A DNA stretch of 64,000 nt, taken from positions 111,738 to 175,737 of the forward strand of contig JAKISG010000001.1 of the NCBI GenBank assembly GCA_021648755.1, read 5' to 3'. Positions 36,989-47,260 of this stretch are shown here, piece after piece. The position numbers and the translations under genes were made by a program. Position 1 is the stretch's first letter, and every line of letters starts with the position of its first letter. The DNA comes from Flavobacteriaceae bacterium. Its GTDB lineage: Bacteria > Bacteroidota > Bacteroidia > Flavobacteriales > Flavobacteriaceae. Below the pieces are notes generated by a model that made no database searches, had not been told where the DNA came from, and saw only the letters and a list, made by a program, of their open reading frames with translations.

Positions 36989-39900
36989 ATGTCAAATAAT
37001 AAAAAATATTGGACAAGTGTAGAAGAGCTAAAAGGCAATTCAATTGTTGAAAAATTAAGCAAACAAGAATTTCCAAAAGAAATTCCTACAGATGCATTTT
37101 TAGGCGATAAAGAAACCTTAGCATCTTCATCTACTTCAAGAAGAGATTTTTTAAAGTATGTTGGTTTTACAACAGCAGCCGCTTCATTAGCCGCTTGTGA
37201 AGGACCAGTTATAAAAACAATTCCTTATGTTGTTAAGCCAAATGACATCATTCCTGGTGTTGCAGATTATTATGCAACCTCAATAGCAGACGGCTTTGAT
37301 TTCGCAAGTGTTTTAGTTAAAGTAAGAGAAGGTCGCCCGATTAAAATAGGCCCTAATCTCGAAGCAAAAACAAATAATCAGACTAATGCTAGAGTACAAG
37401 CATCTGTCCTATCTCTTTATGATAATAATAGATTAAAAAAATCCTCTAAAGATTATGCTACTTTTGATAAAGAAGTTAAAGCAACTTTTGATAAAATAAA
37501 AAATAGTGATAAAAAAATTGTTTTCTTAACAGGAACAATGGCAAGCCCATCAACCGATAAATTACTAACAGAATTTACGACACAATATCCAAATACAGAA
37601 CACGTAATTTACGATGCAGTTTCTGAAACAGCCGCTTTAGATGCCTTTCAAGAAATGTATGGTTCTCGTGTTTTACCAAATTATAATTTTGCTAAAGCAA
37701 ATGTAATTGTGAGTATAGGCGCTGATTTTTTAGGCGATTGGCAAGGTGGTGGTTTTGAAAGCGGATATGCAAAAAATAAAGCACCAAAAAATGGTAAAAT
37801 GTCAAAGCATATTCAATTTGAATCAAACTTAACTTTAACAGGCGCAAATGCAGATCAACGTTTCGCTTTAAAACCATCTAAACAAATTTTTGCACTAATC
37901 AATTTGTATAATAAAGTTACTGGTCAAAGTTTACCAAGTAGAGCAACATCACAAGACAAAGCAATTAAAAATGCAGCCACTCAAATTAAATCTGTTGGCT
38001 CAAAAGCAGTTGTTGTAACTGGTATTCAAAATAAAAATGCACAATTAATAGTATTAGCATTAAATAATTTTTTACAAAGTGAAGCTTTAGATGTTGTAAA
38101 TACAAAAAATGTAAGGCAAGGTGACGATACTAAAGTTGCTCAACTAATTGCCGATATGAAAGCAGGTAAAGTAGGAGCAATTATCACGCATCAAACAAAT
38201 CCAGCATACACTTTAAACGATTTTACAAATGCAGTTAAAAAAGTACCACTAAATATAGCATTTTCAATAAGTTCTACGGAAACTACAAAATTGGCAAAAT
38301 ATGTAAACGCAACACCTCATTATTTAGAATCTTGGGGAGATGTAAATATGCAAAAAGGTCAATATAATTTAATACAACCAACCATAAATAAGTTATTTGA
38401 TACACGTCAATTTCAAGAAGCACTATTAAGCTGGACAGAAAACACTTCTACATATTATAATTATTTAAAAAATAGTTGGACTAGTATTCTAAATGGTCAA
38501 TCTTGGAATAATGTATTACATAATGGTACATTTAACATAAACCAAATAGAAGCAGAAGAAATTACAACTGTAAATAATATTGATTTAAATGCAGTGGCTT
38601 TCGCTTTAGCAAGAAATAAATCTAATAAATTAGAACTAGCATTATATACCAAAGTCGGTTTAGGTGATGGACAACAAGCAAATAACCCTTGGTTACAAGA
38701 ATTACCAGACCCTATAACAAGAACATCTTGGGATAATTATTTATTAATTTCTCGCGTAGATGCAGAAAAATTAGAATTAAAAAATTGGATTGTTGATAAC
38801 GGTGCAATGAATGGTAGTCTAGTCGATGTCTCAGTTGGCGGAAAAACACTTAAAAATGTACCCGTTTACATTCAACCAGGTCAAGCAGTTGGCTCTGTAG
38901 GCTTAGCGTACGGATACGGTAGAATTGAAGGAATGCAAGAAGAAATGCAAACAGGAGTAAATGCTTATCTATTTGTAAATACAACAGGAAACGTAAATAT
39001 TACTAAAGTTGAAGGAGAACATAAATTTGCATGTGTTCAAACACATCATACTATGATGGGAAGAGATGAATTAGTAAACGAAACTTCCTTATCAGACTTT
39101 ATTAATAAACCAAAAAAGGAATGGAATAAAGAACCAAAATTCTCAATAGACCACCAAGAAGTTTCAATAGATCAAGCTGCTTTATGGGAAACGTTTGACG
39201 ATTCAATTGGTACAAAATTTAATTTAGCAATAGATTTAGCAACTTGTACAGCCTGTGCATCATGTGTAATTGCTTGTCATGCCGAAAACAATGTACCAGT
39301 AGTTGGTAAACAAGAAATAAGATTAAGTAGAGACATGCATTGGTTGCGTATTGATCGTTATTACACCTCAGATATGACCAATAAAAAAGGTAAAGAAGAA
39401 GGTATATTTGGATCAGGAAAATTTTTTAATGCTCAAGAACTACCACAAGACCAACCAGAAGTTTCCTTTCAACCAGTAATGTGTATGCATTGTAACAATG
39501 CACCCTGTGAATCTGTTTGTCCAGTTGCAGCAACATCTCATGGTCGTCAAGGACAAAATCAAATGGCATATAACCGTTGCGTAGGTACTCGTTACTGTGC
39601 AAATAACTGCCCATATAGAGTACGTAGATTTAATTGGTTTAAATATTCAGAAAATAGCGCATTTAACTTTAATATGAATAACGACTTAGGACGTATGGTA
39701 TTAAATCCAGACGTAGTAGTTCGTTCACGTGGAGTTATGGAAAAATGTTCCATGTGCATACAAATGACACAAGAAACCATTTTACAAGCTAAAAAAGAAG
39801 GAAGACCCGTTAAAACAGATGAATTTAGTGTTGCCTGTGTAGATGCATGTAGTACTGGAGCTATGACTTTTGGTGACGTAAATAACCCCGAAGATAAAAT

Positions 39901-39997
39901 CACAAAAATAGTAAAAGATAAAAGAACCTTTAAACTATTAGAGTTTATAGGTACCAAACCAAATGTAGTATATCAATTAAAAGTAAGAAACTCATAA
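36989..39997 (+). CDS. actB: Alternative complex III iron-sulfur/molybdopterin-oxidoreductase-like subunit ActB
   Basis: The 1002-residue protein has a twin-arginine signal (SRRDFLKYVGF, Arg51-Arg52), so it is exported folded. The large N-terminal part (about 75-740) resembles molybdopterin oxidoreductases but in this family holds no molybdenum cofactor. The C-terminal part (about 745-960) binds four Fe-S clusters through CTACASCVIACH, CMHCNNAPCESVCP, CVGTRYCANNCPYR and CSMCIQMTQ with a final CVDACSTG. It relays electrons from quinol to ActA. The unusual feature is length only; all cluster motifs are intact. Confidence 0.95.
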   Translation: MSNNKKYWTSVEELKGNSIVEKLSKQEFPKEIPTDAFLGDKETLASSSTSRRDFLKYVGFTTAAASLAACEGPVIKTIPYVVKPNDIIPGVADYYATSIADGFDFASVLVKVREGRPIKIGPNLEAKTNNQTNARVQASVLSLYDNNRLKKSSKDYATFDKEVKATFDKIKNSDKKIVFLTGTMASPSTDKLLTEFTTQYPNTEHVIYDAVSETAALDAFQEMYGSRVLPNYNFAKANVIVSIGADFLGDWQGGGFESGYAKNKAPKNGKMSKHIQFESNLTLTGANADQRFALKPSKQIFALINLYNKVTGQSLPSRATSQDKAIKNAATQIKSVGSKAVVVTGIQNKNAQLIVLALNNFLQSEALDVVNTKNVRQGDDTKVAQLIADMKAGKVGAIITHQTNPAYTLNDFTNAVKKVPLNIAFSISSTETTKLAKYVNATPHYLESWGDVNMQKGQYNLIQPTINKLFDTRQFQEALLSWTENTSTYYNYLKNSWTSILNGQSWNNVLHNGTFNINQIEAEEITTVNNIDLNAVAFALARNKSNKLELALYTKVGLGDGQQANNPWLQELPDPITRTSWDNYLLISRVDAEKLELKNWIVDNGAMNGSLVDVSVGGKTLKNVPVYIQPGQAVGSVGLAYGYGRIEGMQEEMQTGVNAYLFVNTTGNVNITKVEGEHKFACVQTHHTMMGRDELVNETSLSDFINKPKKEWNKEPKFSIDHQEVSIDQAALWETFDDSIGTKFNLAIDLATCTACASCVIACHAENNVPVVGKQEIRLSRDMHWLRIDRYYTSDMTNKKGKEEGIFGSGKFFNAQELPQDQPEVSFQPVMCMHCNNAPCESVCPVAATSHGRQGQNQMAYNRCVGTRYCANNCPYRVRRFNWFKYSENSAFNFNMNNDLGRMVLNPDVVVRSRGVMEKCSMCIQMTQETILQAKKEGRPVKTDEFSVACVDACSTGAMTFGDVNNPEDKITKIVKDKRTFKLLEFIGTKPNVVYQLKVRNS

Positions 39998-40078
39998 CAT
40001 AAGTAATTAACAGACTAATGATTAGTTTTCATATAGATTTGAAACTTAAAATCATAAATCATAAATCATAAATCTAAA

Positions 40079-41506
40079 ATGTCTCATTACGAAGCGCCTA
40101 TTAGAAATCCTTTAATACTAGGAAATAAAAGTTATCACGACGTATCTAACGATATCGCTAGACCTATCGAAAGTAAAGCAAATAAAATGTGGTGGATTGT
40201 TTTTACAATTTCATTAATTGCCTTTCTTTGGGGAATTGGCGCAATAGCTTATACTATCGGAACTGGTATCGGAGTCTGGGGTCTTAACAACAAAATAAAC
40301 TGGGCTTGGGATATCACAAACTTTGTTTGGTGGGTTGGTATTGGCCATGCAGGAACACTAATATCTGCAGTACTATTACTATTCCGTCAAAAATGGAGAA
40401 TGGGTATTAATCGTTCCGCAGAAGCAATGACAATATTTGCCGTTTTTCAAGCAGGATTATTTCCATTAATACACATGGGTAGAATTTGGAATGGCTACTG
40501 GGTAATGCCAATACCAAATCAATTAGGTACTTTGTGGACAAACTTTAACTCCCCATTATTATGGGATGTATTTGCAATTTCTACCTATTTATCAGTTTCA
40601 TTAGTATTCTGGTGGACAGGCTTATTACCAGATTTTGCAATGATACGTGATAGAGCAACAAAACCATTTCAAAAGAAAATATACAGTTTATTAAGTTTTG
40701 GTTGGTCTGGTAGAGCAAAAGACTGGCAACGCTTTGAAGAAGTTTCTTTAGTATTAGCAGGATTAGCAACACCATTAGTACTTTCTGTACACACTATTGT
40801 ATCTTTTGACTTTGCAACATCAGTAATTCCTGGTTGGCACTCAACAGTTTACCCACCGTATTTTGTTGCAGGAGCAGTTTTTTCTGGCTTCGCAATGGTA
40901 CTTACTTTATTAATTATAATGCGTAAAGTTTCTAATTTAGAAGCATACATTACAAGAGACCATATCGAAAATATGTCTAAAGTAATTTTAGTTACCTGTT
41001 GGATCGTAGCTACCGCTTATTTATCTGAATTTTTTGTAGGATGGTATTCAGGTAGTAGTTATGAAGATTTTGTTTACCTATCTATTGGTGCTGCCTCAGG
41101 ACCTTATTGGTGGGCATTCTGGGCATTATTAATATGTAATGGAATGATTCCTCAATTATTATGGTTTAAAAAAATTAGAAGAAGCTTTATTTGGACATTT
41201 ATAATTGCATTATTTATAAATATAGGTATGTGGTTTGAACGCTTTGACATTATTGTAATTAATTTAAGTAGAGGGCACTTGCCTGCTACTTGGACTAGAT
41301 TTGAACCAACATTTGTAGATATAGGTATTTTTATAGGCACTATTGGTTTCTTCTTTGTATTATTTTTATTGTACGCAAGAACATTTCCAGTAGTAGCACA
41401 AGCAGAAATTAAATCCATTTTAAAATCATCTGGAGATAACCATAAGAGAAATACTGAAAAACTAAGTAATTTAGTAAAAGAAAAAAGAGAAGCAAGTAAA
41501 GACTAA
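40079..41506 (+). CDS. actC: Alternative complex III membrane subunit ActC (NrfD/PsrC family)
   Basis: The 475-residue protein has about ten membrane spans and is a quinol-binding NrfD-type subunit. Family text includes WWVGIGHAGTLISAVLLLFR, MTIFAVFQAGLFPLIHMGR and SVHTIVSFDFATSVIPGWHS. It follows actB after 81 bases. The spacer carries three copies of the nine-base word ATAAATCAT just before the start codon. Confidence 0.95.
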   Translation: MSHYEAPIRNPLILGNKSYHDVSNDIARPIESKANKMWWIVFTISLIAFLWGIGAIAYTIGTGIGVWGLNNKINWAWDITNFVWWVGIGHAGTLISAVLLLFRQKWRMGINRSAEAMTIFAVFQAGLFPLIHMGRIWNGYWVMPIPNQLGTLWTNFNSPLLWDVFAISTYLSVSLVFWWTGLLPDFAMIRDRATKPFQKKIYSLLSFGWSGRAKDWQRFEEVSLVLAGLATPLVLSVHTIVSFDFATSVIPGWHSTVYPPYFVAGAVFSGFAMVLTLLIIMRKVSNLEAYITRDHIENMSKVILVTCWIVATAYLSEFFVGWYSGSSYEDFVYLSIGAASGPYWWAFWALLICNGMIPQLLWFKKIRRSFIWTFIIALFINIGMWFERFDIIVINLSRGHLPATWTRFEPTFVDIGIFIGTIGFFFVLFLLYARTFPVVAQAEIKSILKSSGDNHKRNTEKLSNLVKEKREASKD

Positions 41507-41596
41507 AAATAAAATTTTGTGAAAACAAAATAATTGAAATTAAAAGACTGTAATTGTACCAAACATAGATAATTAGAGTCATAAAATAAATATAAA

Positions 41597-42121
41597 ATGA
41601 GTCATAAAATAATAAGAGCAATTTACGATGATGACGATGTACTTTTAAAAGCCGTAAAAGAAATACGTGCTAACGGAAATAATATAGAAGAAATCTTTAC
41701 TCCTTTTCCCGTACATGGTTTAGATAAAGCAATGGGTTTAAAACCAACTAAACTAGCAATATTAGCATTTATTTACGGCTTAATTGGTTTGGCTTTTGCA
41801 GTTTGGATGATGCAATATATGATGATTTCAGATTGGCCACAAAACATTGGAGGTAAACCAAGCTTTAGTTTTGTAGAAAATATGCCAGCATTTGTACCCG
41901 TTTTATTTGAAATGACCGTATTTTTTGCTGCCCATTTAATGGTATTAACGTTTTATATGCGTAGTAAAATTTGGCCATTTCAAGTAGCGAGTAACCCAGA
42001 CCCTAGAACAACAGATGATAAATTTTTAATGGAAGTAACTTTAGATGGTAGTGCAGAAGACTTAACATCATTTTTAAAAAATACAGGAGCAACAGAAATT
42101 ACAATAGTAAATAATCAATAA
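41597..42121 (+). CDS. actD: Alternative complex III membrane subunit ActD (DUF3341)
   Basis: The 174-residue protein has two membrane spans (about 52-72 and 97-118) and a C-terminal segment WPFQVASNPDPRTTDDKFLM typical of DUF3341. ActD is a structural subunit of the complex. It is placed normally between actC and actE, eight bases before the latter. Confidence 0.93.
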   Translation: MSHKIIRAIYDDDDVLLKAVKEIRANGNNIEEIFTPFPVHGLDKAMGLKPTKLAILAFIYGLIGLAFAVWMMQYMMISDWPQNIGGKPSFSFVENMPAFVPVLFEMTVFFAAHLMVLTFYMRSKIWPFQVASNPDPRTTDDKFLMEVTLDGSAEDLTSFLKNTGATEITIVNNQ

Positions 42122-42129
42122 GATAAGGA

Positions 42130-42687
42130 ATGAAGAATTTAAAAGTAATTTTTAGTATATTGATTTTTAGTACACTTATTTCGTGTAGTAAAAACAATAC
42201 AAAAAGATCGATTCAATATATGTCGGATACAGATATGTATAGACCAGTACCTTATGAAGCATATGCAGCAAACCCTAATTTTAAAGACGGTTTAAGTTCT
42301 CAACCACCAGTTAAAGGAACAATAGCAAGAGGACAAGTACCTTATGACTACCCAAATACAAATGAAGGTTATGATGCCGCTAAATTAAAATATAAATCAC
42401 CATTAGATTCAACTAAGATAAATTTAAAAAAAGGTAAAAACTTATACGGTATTTATTGTGCTATTTGTCACGGTAATAAAGGCGACGGGCAAAGTATTTT
42501 ATCAGAAAGAGAAAAATTTAACGGTGTACCAAATTTAAAAGATAGAGAAATTACAGAAGGCAGTATTTACCACGTAATTATGTATGGTAGAGGTGTTATG
42601 GGTTCTCATGCATCACAATTAAGAGACGAAGAACGTTGGCAAGTAGTACATTATGTACAAGAATTAAAAAACGAACTTTCAAAATAA
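42130..42687 (+). CDS. actE: Alternative complex III monoheme cytochrome c lipoprotein ActE
   Basis: The 185-residue protein has a lipoprotein signal with LISC (Cys19 the lipidation site) and one heme motif, CAICHGNKGDG. Upstream of it is the ActE text YMSDTDMYRPVPYEAYAANP. It is a periplasmic electron carrier of the complex. The start lies eight bases after the actD stop. Confidence 0.94.
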   Translation: MKNLKVIFSILIFSTLISCSKNNTKRSIQYMSDTDMYRPVPYEAYAANPNFKDGLSSQPPVKGTIARGQVPYDYPNTNEGYDAAKLKYKSPLDSTKINLKKGKNLYGIYCAICHGNKGDGQSILSEREKFNGVPNLKDREITEGSIYHVIMYGRGVMGSHASQLRDEERWQVVHYVQELKNELSK

Positions 42688-42713
42688 ATTTTATAAAGCT
42701 TTAACTTAAAAAT

Positions 42714-44048
42714 ATGTACCAATTTTCAAGTAAATTAAAAATGTTTTCTATAATTCTTATGGTCGTAGGACTTATAGGAATGGCTTATGGATTTTTTACA
42801 GTTCCTAAAGACGCACATGCAATGGAAGAAATTCTAAAAGAAAAACATAACGCTCACGATACACACGGCACAGACTCTCATGCTAAAGTAGCAGACAATA
42901 AAACAGAAAATCATAATGGCGTAGATACGGCAAAAGCTCATAAAAAACACGTAGAACACGTGTTAATGCAATATAAAAATAGACCTTGGTCAGCCATTTT
43001 TATTAATGCCTTTTTCTTTTTTATGATTGGTGTTATGGTATTAATATTTTATGCCATACAATGGGTTGCAGAAGCAGGTTGGAGTATTGTTTTATTTAGA
43101 GTAATGGAAGCAATAACAGCCTATATTTTACCAGGATCAATATTATTATTTATCTTTTTAGTATTATCGGGTTTACATTTTAATCATATCTATGTTTGGA
43201 TGGGAGAACATGCAGAACATGATGCTGTAATTCAAGCAAAAAAATGGTGGCTAAACGTACCTGGTTTTTTAATAAGATCTGCCCTTTACATCATAGGGTA
43301 CAATGTCTTTAGATACTTTTTAGTAAAAAACTCCTTAAAATTAGACAACACTAAAGATTATAAAACATACATTAGAAATAAAAATATTGCAGTTGGCTTT
43401 GTGTTATTTTTTGCTATATCCGAATTATTTTTAGCGTTTGACTGGTTAATGTCATTAGACCCACACTGGTTTAGTCAATTATATTCTTTTTACGTATTAG
43501 CAAGTATGCTAGTAACAGCAATTACAGTTATTGCAGTAATAACAATCTATTTAAAAAGTAGAGGCTATTTACCAGAAGTTAATAGTAGCCACTTGCACGA
43601 TTTAGCAAAATACATGTTTGGATTTAGTATTTTTTGGACATACTTTTGGTTTTCCCAATTTATGTTACAATGGTATTCTCACCAACCAGAAGAAACAGTT
43701 TACTTTGTACCTAGACTCTTAGGAACTTATCAAATACCATTTATAGGTATGTTAGTATTAAACTTCGTATTACCAGTATTAATATTAATGAGTAATGATT
43801 TTAAACGATTAAATTGGTTTATTATGATTGCAGGAATATCCATTATTATTGGACACTATATCGATATTTTTGTATTAATAGCACCAGCAACAGTTGGTGA
43901 TAATTACGGCTTTGGGGTTATTGAAATAGCAACAATAGCATTCTTTTTAGGCTTATTTATATTTGTAGTATTTAAAGCATTAGCAAAACATAATTTACAA
44001 GCAACAGGTAATCCGTTTATGAAAGAAAGTGAAATTTATCACTATTAA
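42714..44048 (+). CDS. actF: Alternative complex III membrane subunit ActF
   Basis: The 444-residue protein has about ten membrane spans and a His-rich loop near residues 45-85 (KEKHNAHDTHGTDSHAKVAD and nearby). It is the second NrfD-like large membrane subunit. Text such as WWLNVPGFLIRSALYIIGYN and FAISELFLAFDWLMSLDPHW is typical. It follows actE by 26 bases and precedes coxB by 38. Confidence 0.94.
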   Translation: MYQFSSKLKMFSIILMVVGLIGMAYGFFTVPKDAHAMEEILKEKHNAHDTHGTDSHAKVADNKTENHNGVDTAKAHKKHVEHVLMQYKNRPWSAIFINAFFFFMIGVMVLIFYAIQWVAEAGWSIVLFRVMEAITAYILPGSILLFIFLVLSGLHFNHIYVWMGEHAEHDAVIQAKKWWLNVPGFLIRSALYIIGYNVFRYFLVKNSLKLDNTKDYKTYIRNKNIAVGFVLFFAISELFLAFDWLMSLDPHWFSQLYSFYVLASMLVTAITVIAVITIYLKSRGYLPEVNSSHLHDLAKYMFGFSIFWTYFWFSQFMLQWYSHQPEETVYFVPRLLGTYQIPFIGMLVLNFVLPVLILMSNDFKRLNWFIMIAGISIIIGHYIDIFVLIAPATVGDNYGFGVIEIATIAFFLGLFIFVVFKALAKHNLQATGNPFMKESEIYHY

Positions 44049-44086
44049 AAAATAGTTTTAGAAACTTTATAAATTAGAAAAAAACA

Positions 44087-45142
44087 ATGACAGCAATTTT
44101 ATATATACTAGTATTTACAATTATAGCAATTGGCTCTTGGCAAGCAGTAAAAATTTTTGGCTTATTAAAAAGCAACGAAATAGCTACTGAAAAAGAAAAT
44201 AATATTAACGGCTGGCTAATGTTAGGTATTATGGCCTTTCTTTACAGCTTAATGATTTTTTCATTTTATAAATATAGTAAAGTTCTATTGCCCCAATTAG
44301 CAGCATCTGAAGAAGGACTGCATATCGATAAATTATTTAAAATTACCTTTATATTAATATTTATTGTTCAATTTATAACACAATTTTTAATATTCTATTT
44401 TACTTTTAAGTATAGAGGTAAAGACAAATCTTATAAAGCAACATTTCTTACAGATAATCATAAATTAGAATTTTTCTGGACAATAATACCCGCAATTGTT
44501 TTCTCGGGTTTAATTATATATGGTCTTTGGACTTGGAATTTAGTAACCGATATTACAAACAAAGAAGATAACCCAATTTATATTGAATTATATTCCAAAC
44601 AATTTCAATGGGAAGCAAGATATGCAGGTAAAGATAATATTTTAGGAGAAGCAAACATAAGAAATATTAAAGGTATTAATACTATGGGAGTTGACATGTC
44701 TGATAAAAACTCACAAGATGATAAAGCAGTACTGCACGAAATTTACCTGCCAAAAGGTAGAAAAGTCGTTTTTCAAATACGTTCTCAAGATGTAATACAC
44801 TCTGCATATATGCCACACTTTAGAGCCCAGATGAACTGTGTTCCAGGTATGAAAACCTATATGGGTTTCACGCCATCAGTTACAACAGAAGAAATGCGTA
44901 ATAATGAAGACACTAAAATAAAAGTAACTAATATCAATAAAATAAGAGCAGTAAATAGTAAAAAGTTAATTGCTAATGGTGAAGATGCTCTAGAACCTTA
45001 TATTTTTGATTATTTATTATTATGTAATAAAATATGTGGTAGTTCTCATTACAGCATGCAAATGAAAATTGTAGTAGTAGAAGAAAGCGAATATAATAAA
45101 TGGATAGCATCTAAAAAAACATTAGCTCAAGTAATAAACTAA
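44087..45142 (+). CDS. coxB: Cytochrome c oxidase subunit II
   Basis: The 351-residue protein has four hydrophobic spans at the N-terminus (two more than the classical two-span form) and a periplasmic cupredoxin domain. The CuA centre is complete: an upstream His in SQDVIHSAYMPHFRAQ, then CNKICGSSHYSM carrying both Cys, His and Met. It receives electrons from the cytochrome chain and passes them to subunit I. The SCO protein in this window may insert its copper. Subunits III and IV are not adjacent. Confidence 0.95.
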   Translation: MTAILYILVFTIIAIGSWQAVKIFGLLKSNEIATEKENNINGWLMLGIMAFLYSLMIFSFYKYSKVLLPQLAASEEGLHIDKLFKITFILIFIVQFITQFLIFYFTFKYRGKDKSYKATFLTDNHKLEFFWTIIPAIVFSGLIIYGLWTWNLVTDITNKEDNPIYIELYSKQFQWEARYAGKDNILGEANIRNIKGINTMGVDMSDKNSQDDKAVLHEIYLPKGRKVVFQIRSQDVIHSAYMPHFRAQMNCVPGMKTYMGFTPSVTTEEMRNNEDTKIKVTNINKIRAVNSKKLIANGEDALEPYIFDYLLLCNKICGSSHYSMQMKIVVVEESEYNKWIASKKTLAQVIN

Positions 45143-45252
45143 TACTAAATTAATAATATTTAGAAACTCTGTAAAGAAACCATATATCAAAAACCTGCGC
45201 TGACGACTAGAGCATATAATAATAAGTCGAAGTGTCATAAAATATAAAATTA

Positions 45253-47004
45253 ATGTCAGATCATAAAGAAACATTTATAACAAAATATATTTTTAGTCAA
45301 GATCATAAAATGATTGCTAAACAATACCTTATTACAGGTATTATTATGGCAGTTATCGGTGGACTTATGTCTATGCTATTCCGATTACAATTAGCATATC
45401 CAGAACAAAAATTTACTATTCTAGAAGCATTTTTAGGTAAAGAAGGTATGACGCCAGATATGTATATGGGTTTAGTAACCATTCACGGTACAATAATGGT
45501 TTTCTTTGTATTAACAGCAGGTTTAAGTGGTACATTTAGTAACTTATTAATTCCACTACAAATTGGAGCAAGAGATATGGCTTCAGGATTTTTAAATATG
45601 CTTTCTTATTGGCTGTTTTTCTTATCTAGTGTATTAATGGTAATATCCATCTTTGTGCATACAGGTATGGCAAGTGCTGGTTGGACAATTTACCCACCAT
45701 TATCTGTATTACCACAAGCAATGTCAGGCTCTGGATTAGGTATGGATTTATGGTTGATTTCCATGGCAATTTTTATTGCAGCATCATTATTAGGCTCCTT
45801 AAACTATATAGTTACAGTTCTTAATTTAAGAACAAAAGGTATGAAAATGACAAGACTACCATTAACTATTTGGGCGTTTTTTATTACAGCAATTATTGGT
45901 GTAGTTTCATTTCCAGTATTATTATCAGCAGCATTACTATTAATTTTTGACCGTAGCTTTGGCACCTCTTTTTATCTGTCAGATATATTTATTCAAGGAG
46001 AAGTCTTACATTATCAAGGAGGATCACCCATATTATTTGAACACTTATTTTGGTTTTTAGGACACCCTGAAGTATATATTATTTTATTACCAGCCCTAGG
46101 CATTATATCAGAAGTAATAGCAACCAATTCAAGAAAACCTATTTTTGGCTATCGCGCAATGATAGGCTCTATAATGGCAATTGCATTTTTATCAACCATA
46201 GTTTGGGGACACCATATGTTCGTTACAGGTATGAATCCATTTTTAGGATCCGTATTTACATTTACAACCCTATTAATTGCCATACCATCTGCGGTAAAAG
46301 CATTTAATTATATCACAACCCTTTGGAAAGGAAACCTACAACTAAACCCAGGAATGCTATTTTCTATCGGTATGGTTTCTGTATTTATCTCTGGAGGATT
46401 AACAGGCTTAATTTTAGGAGATTCAGCACTAGATATTAATGTGCATGATACCATGTTTGTGGTCGCACACTTTCATTTAGTAATGGGTGTTGCTGCTTTG
46501 TTAGGAATGTTTGCAGGTGTTTATCATTGGTTTCCAAAAATGTATGGTAAAATGATGAATAAAAATTTAGGATACCTGCACTTTTGGACTACTATAGTTA
46601 CTGCCTATGGCGTATTTTATCCAATGCATTTTATAGGACTAGCAGGATTGCCTAGAAGATATTTTAATAACACAGCATTTCCACTATTCGATGATTTATT
46701 AGAAATAAATATAGTAATAACATGGTTTGCAATAATTGGAGGCTTGGCACAATTAATTTTCCTAGGAAACTTTTTTATGAGTATTTTCTTTGGTAAAAAA
46801 ACGGTACAAAACCCTTGGCGTTCAAATACTTTAGAATGGACTACACCAATAGAACATTTTCATGGTAATTGGTATGGTGATATACCAGAAGTACACCGTT
46901 GGCCTTATGATTATAGTAAAGTAGATGAAAATGGTGATTATTATCAAGGCGAAGACTTTACACCACAAACAGTTCCAATTAGAGAAGGCGAAGAAGAATT
47001 TTAA
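45253..47004 (+). CDS. coxA: Cytochrome c oxidase subunit I
   Basis: The 583-residue protein is the heme-copper oxidase catalytic subunit, with about 12 membrane spans. Ligand motifs are present: a His in TIHGTIMVFFVLTAG for the low-spin heme, WFLGHPEVYIILLPALG with the cross-linked His-Tyr pair and CuB, WGHHMFVTGM for two CuB histidines, and TMFVVAHFHLVMG for the two heme histidines. It is an A-type (aa3-like) terminal oxidase that reduces O2 to water. It ends the respiratory operon, 110 bases after coxB. Confidence 0.96.
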   Translation: MSDHKETFITKYIFSQDHKMIAKQYLITGIIMAVIGGLMSMLFRLQLAYPEQKFTILEAFLGKEGMTPDMYMGLVTIHGTIMVFFVLTAGLSGTFSNLLIPLQIGARDMASGFLNMLSYWLFFLSSVLMVISIFVHTGMASAGWTIYPPLSVLPQAMSGSGLGMDLWLISMAIFIAASLLGSLNYIVTVLNLRTKGMKMTRLPLTIWAFFITAIIGVVSFPVLLSAALLLIFDRSFGTSFYLSDIFIQGEVLHYQGGSPILFEHLFWFLGHPEVYIILLPALGIISEVIATNSRKPIFGYRAMIGSIMAIAFLSTIVWGHHMFVTGMNPFLGSVFTFTTLLIAIPSAVKAFNYITTLWKGNLQLNPGMLFSIGMVSVFISGGLTGLILGDSALDINVHDTMFVVAHFHLVMGVAALLGMFAGVYHWFPKMYGKMMNKNLGYLHFWTTIVTAYGVFYPMHFIGLAGLPRRYFNNTAFPLFDDLLEINIVITWFAIIGGLAQLIFLGNFFMSIFFGKKTVQNPWRSNTLEWTTPIEHFHGNWYGDIPEVHRWPYDYSKVDENGDYYQGEDFTPQTVPIREGEEEF

Positions 47005-47074
47005 AGAGTTAACTCTGATATCAACCCACAATCTGACATCAGAATGACTATTACGAAAAAAAAACGTTAAAACT

Positions 47075-47103
47075 TTGTTGTTTTGTAGTTATTAGTATAT
47101 TTG
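47075..47103 (+). promoter_or_regulatory. Promoter of tRNA-Leu
   Basis: TTG at 47075-47077 and TATATTTG at 47096-47103 are separated by 18 bases, a good match to the Bacteroidota promoter. It lies 33 bases upstream of the mature tRNA. Confidence 0.65.
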
Positions 47104-47136
47104 CACTCCATTTACTAAAAAGATTTAGTTAAAATT

Positions 47137-47221
47137 GCGAGCGTGGTGGAATTGGTAGACACGCTAGATTTAGGATCTAGTGCCGCAAGGTGTGAGAGTT
47201 CGAGTCTCTCCGCTCGTACCA
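47137..47221 (+). tRNA. tRNA-Leu (anticodon UAG)
   Basis: The 85-base sequence folds into a class II cloverleaf. The acceptor stem is GCGAGCG / CGCTCGT with a G-U first pair, then A and an encoded CCA. The anticodon stem CTAGA / TCTAG encloses the loop TTTAGGA, giving anticodon UAG, which reads CUA/CUN leucine codons. The long variable arm (TGCCGCAAGGTGT) and the T arm GAGAGTTCGAGTCTCTC are also present. Confidence 0.97.
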
Positions 47222-47227
47222 AAAATT

Positions 47228-47260
47228 GACAGGATGTTATGTACGTCCTGTCTTTTTTTT
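47228..47260 (+). terminator. Intrinsic terminator of tRNA-Leu
   Basis: A 10-base-pair stem (GACAGGATGT / ACGTCCTGTC, one G-T pair) is followed by eight T residues. It starts seven bases after the tRNA. Confidence 0.9.

Noticed and set aside
40050..40078. ATAAATCAT direct repeats before actC
   Set aside because: Short low-complexity spacer words occur before several genes here; too few copies to call a functional array.
47005..47136. Additional tRNA genes beside tRNA-Leu
   Set aside because: No second cloverleaf or T-loop sequence is present between coxA and tRNA-Leu.
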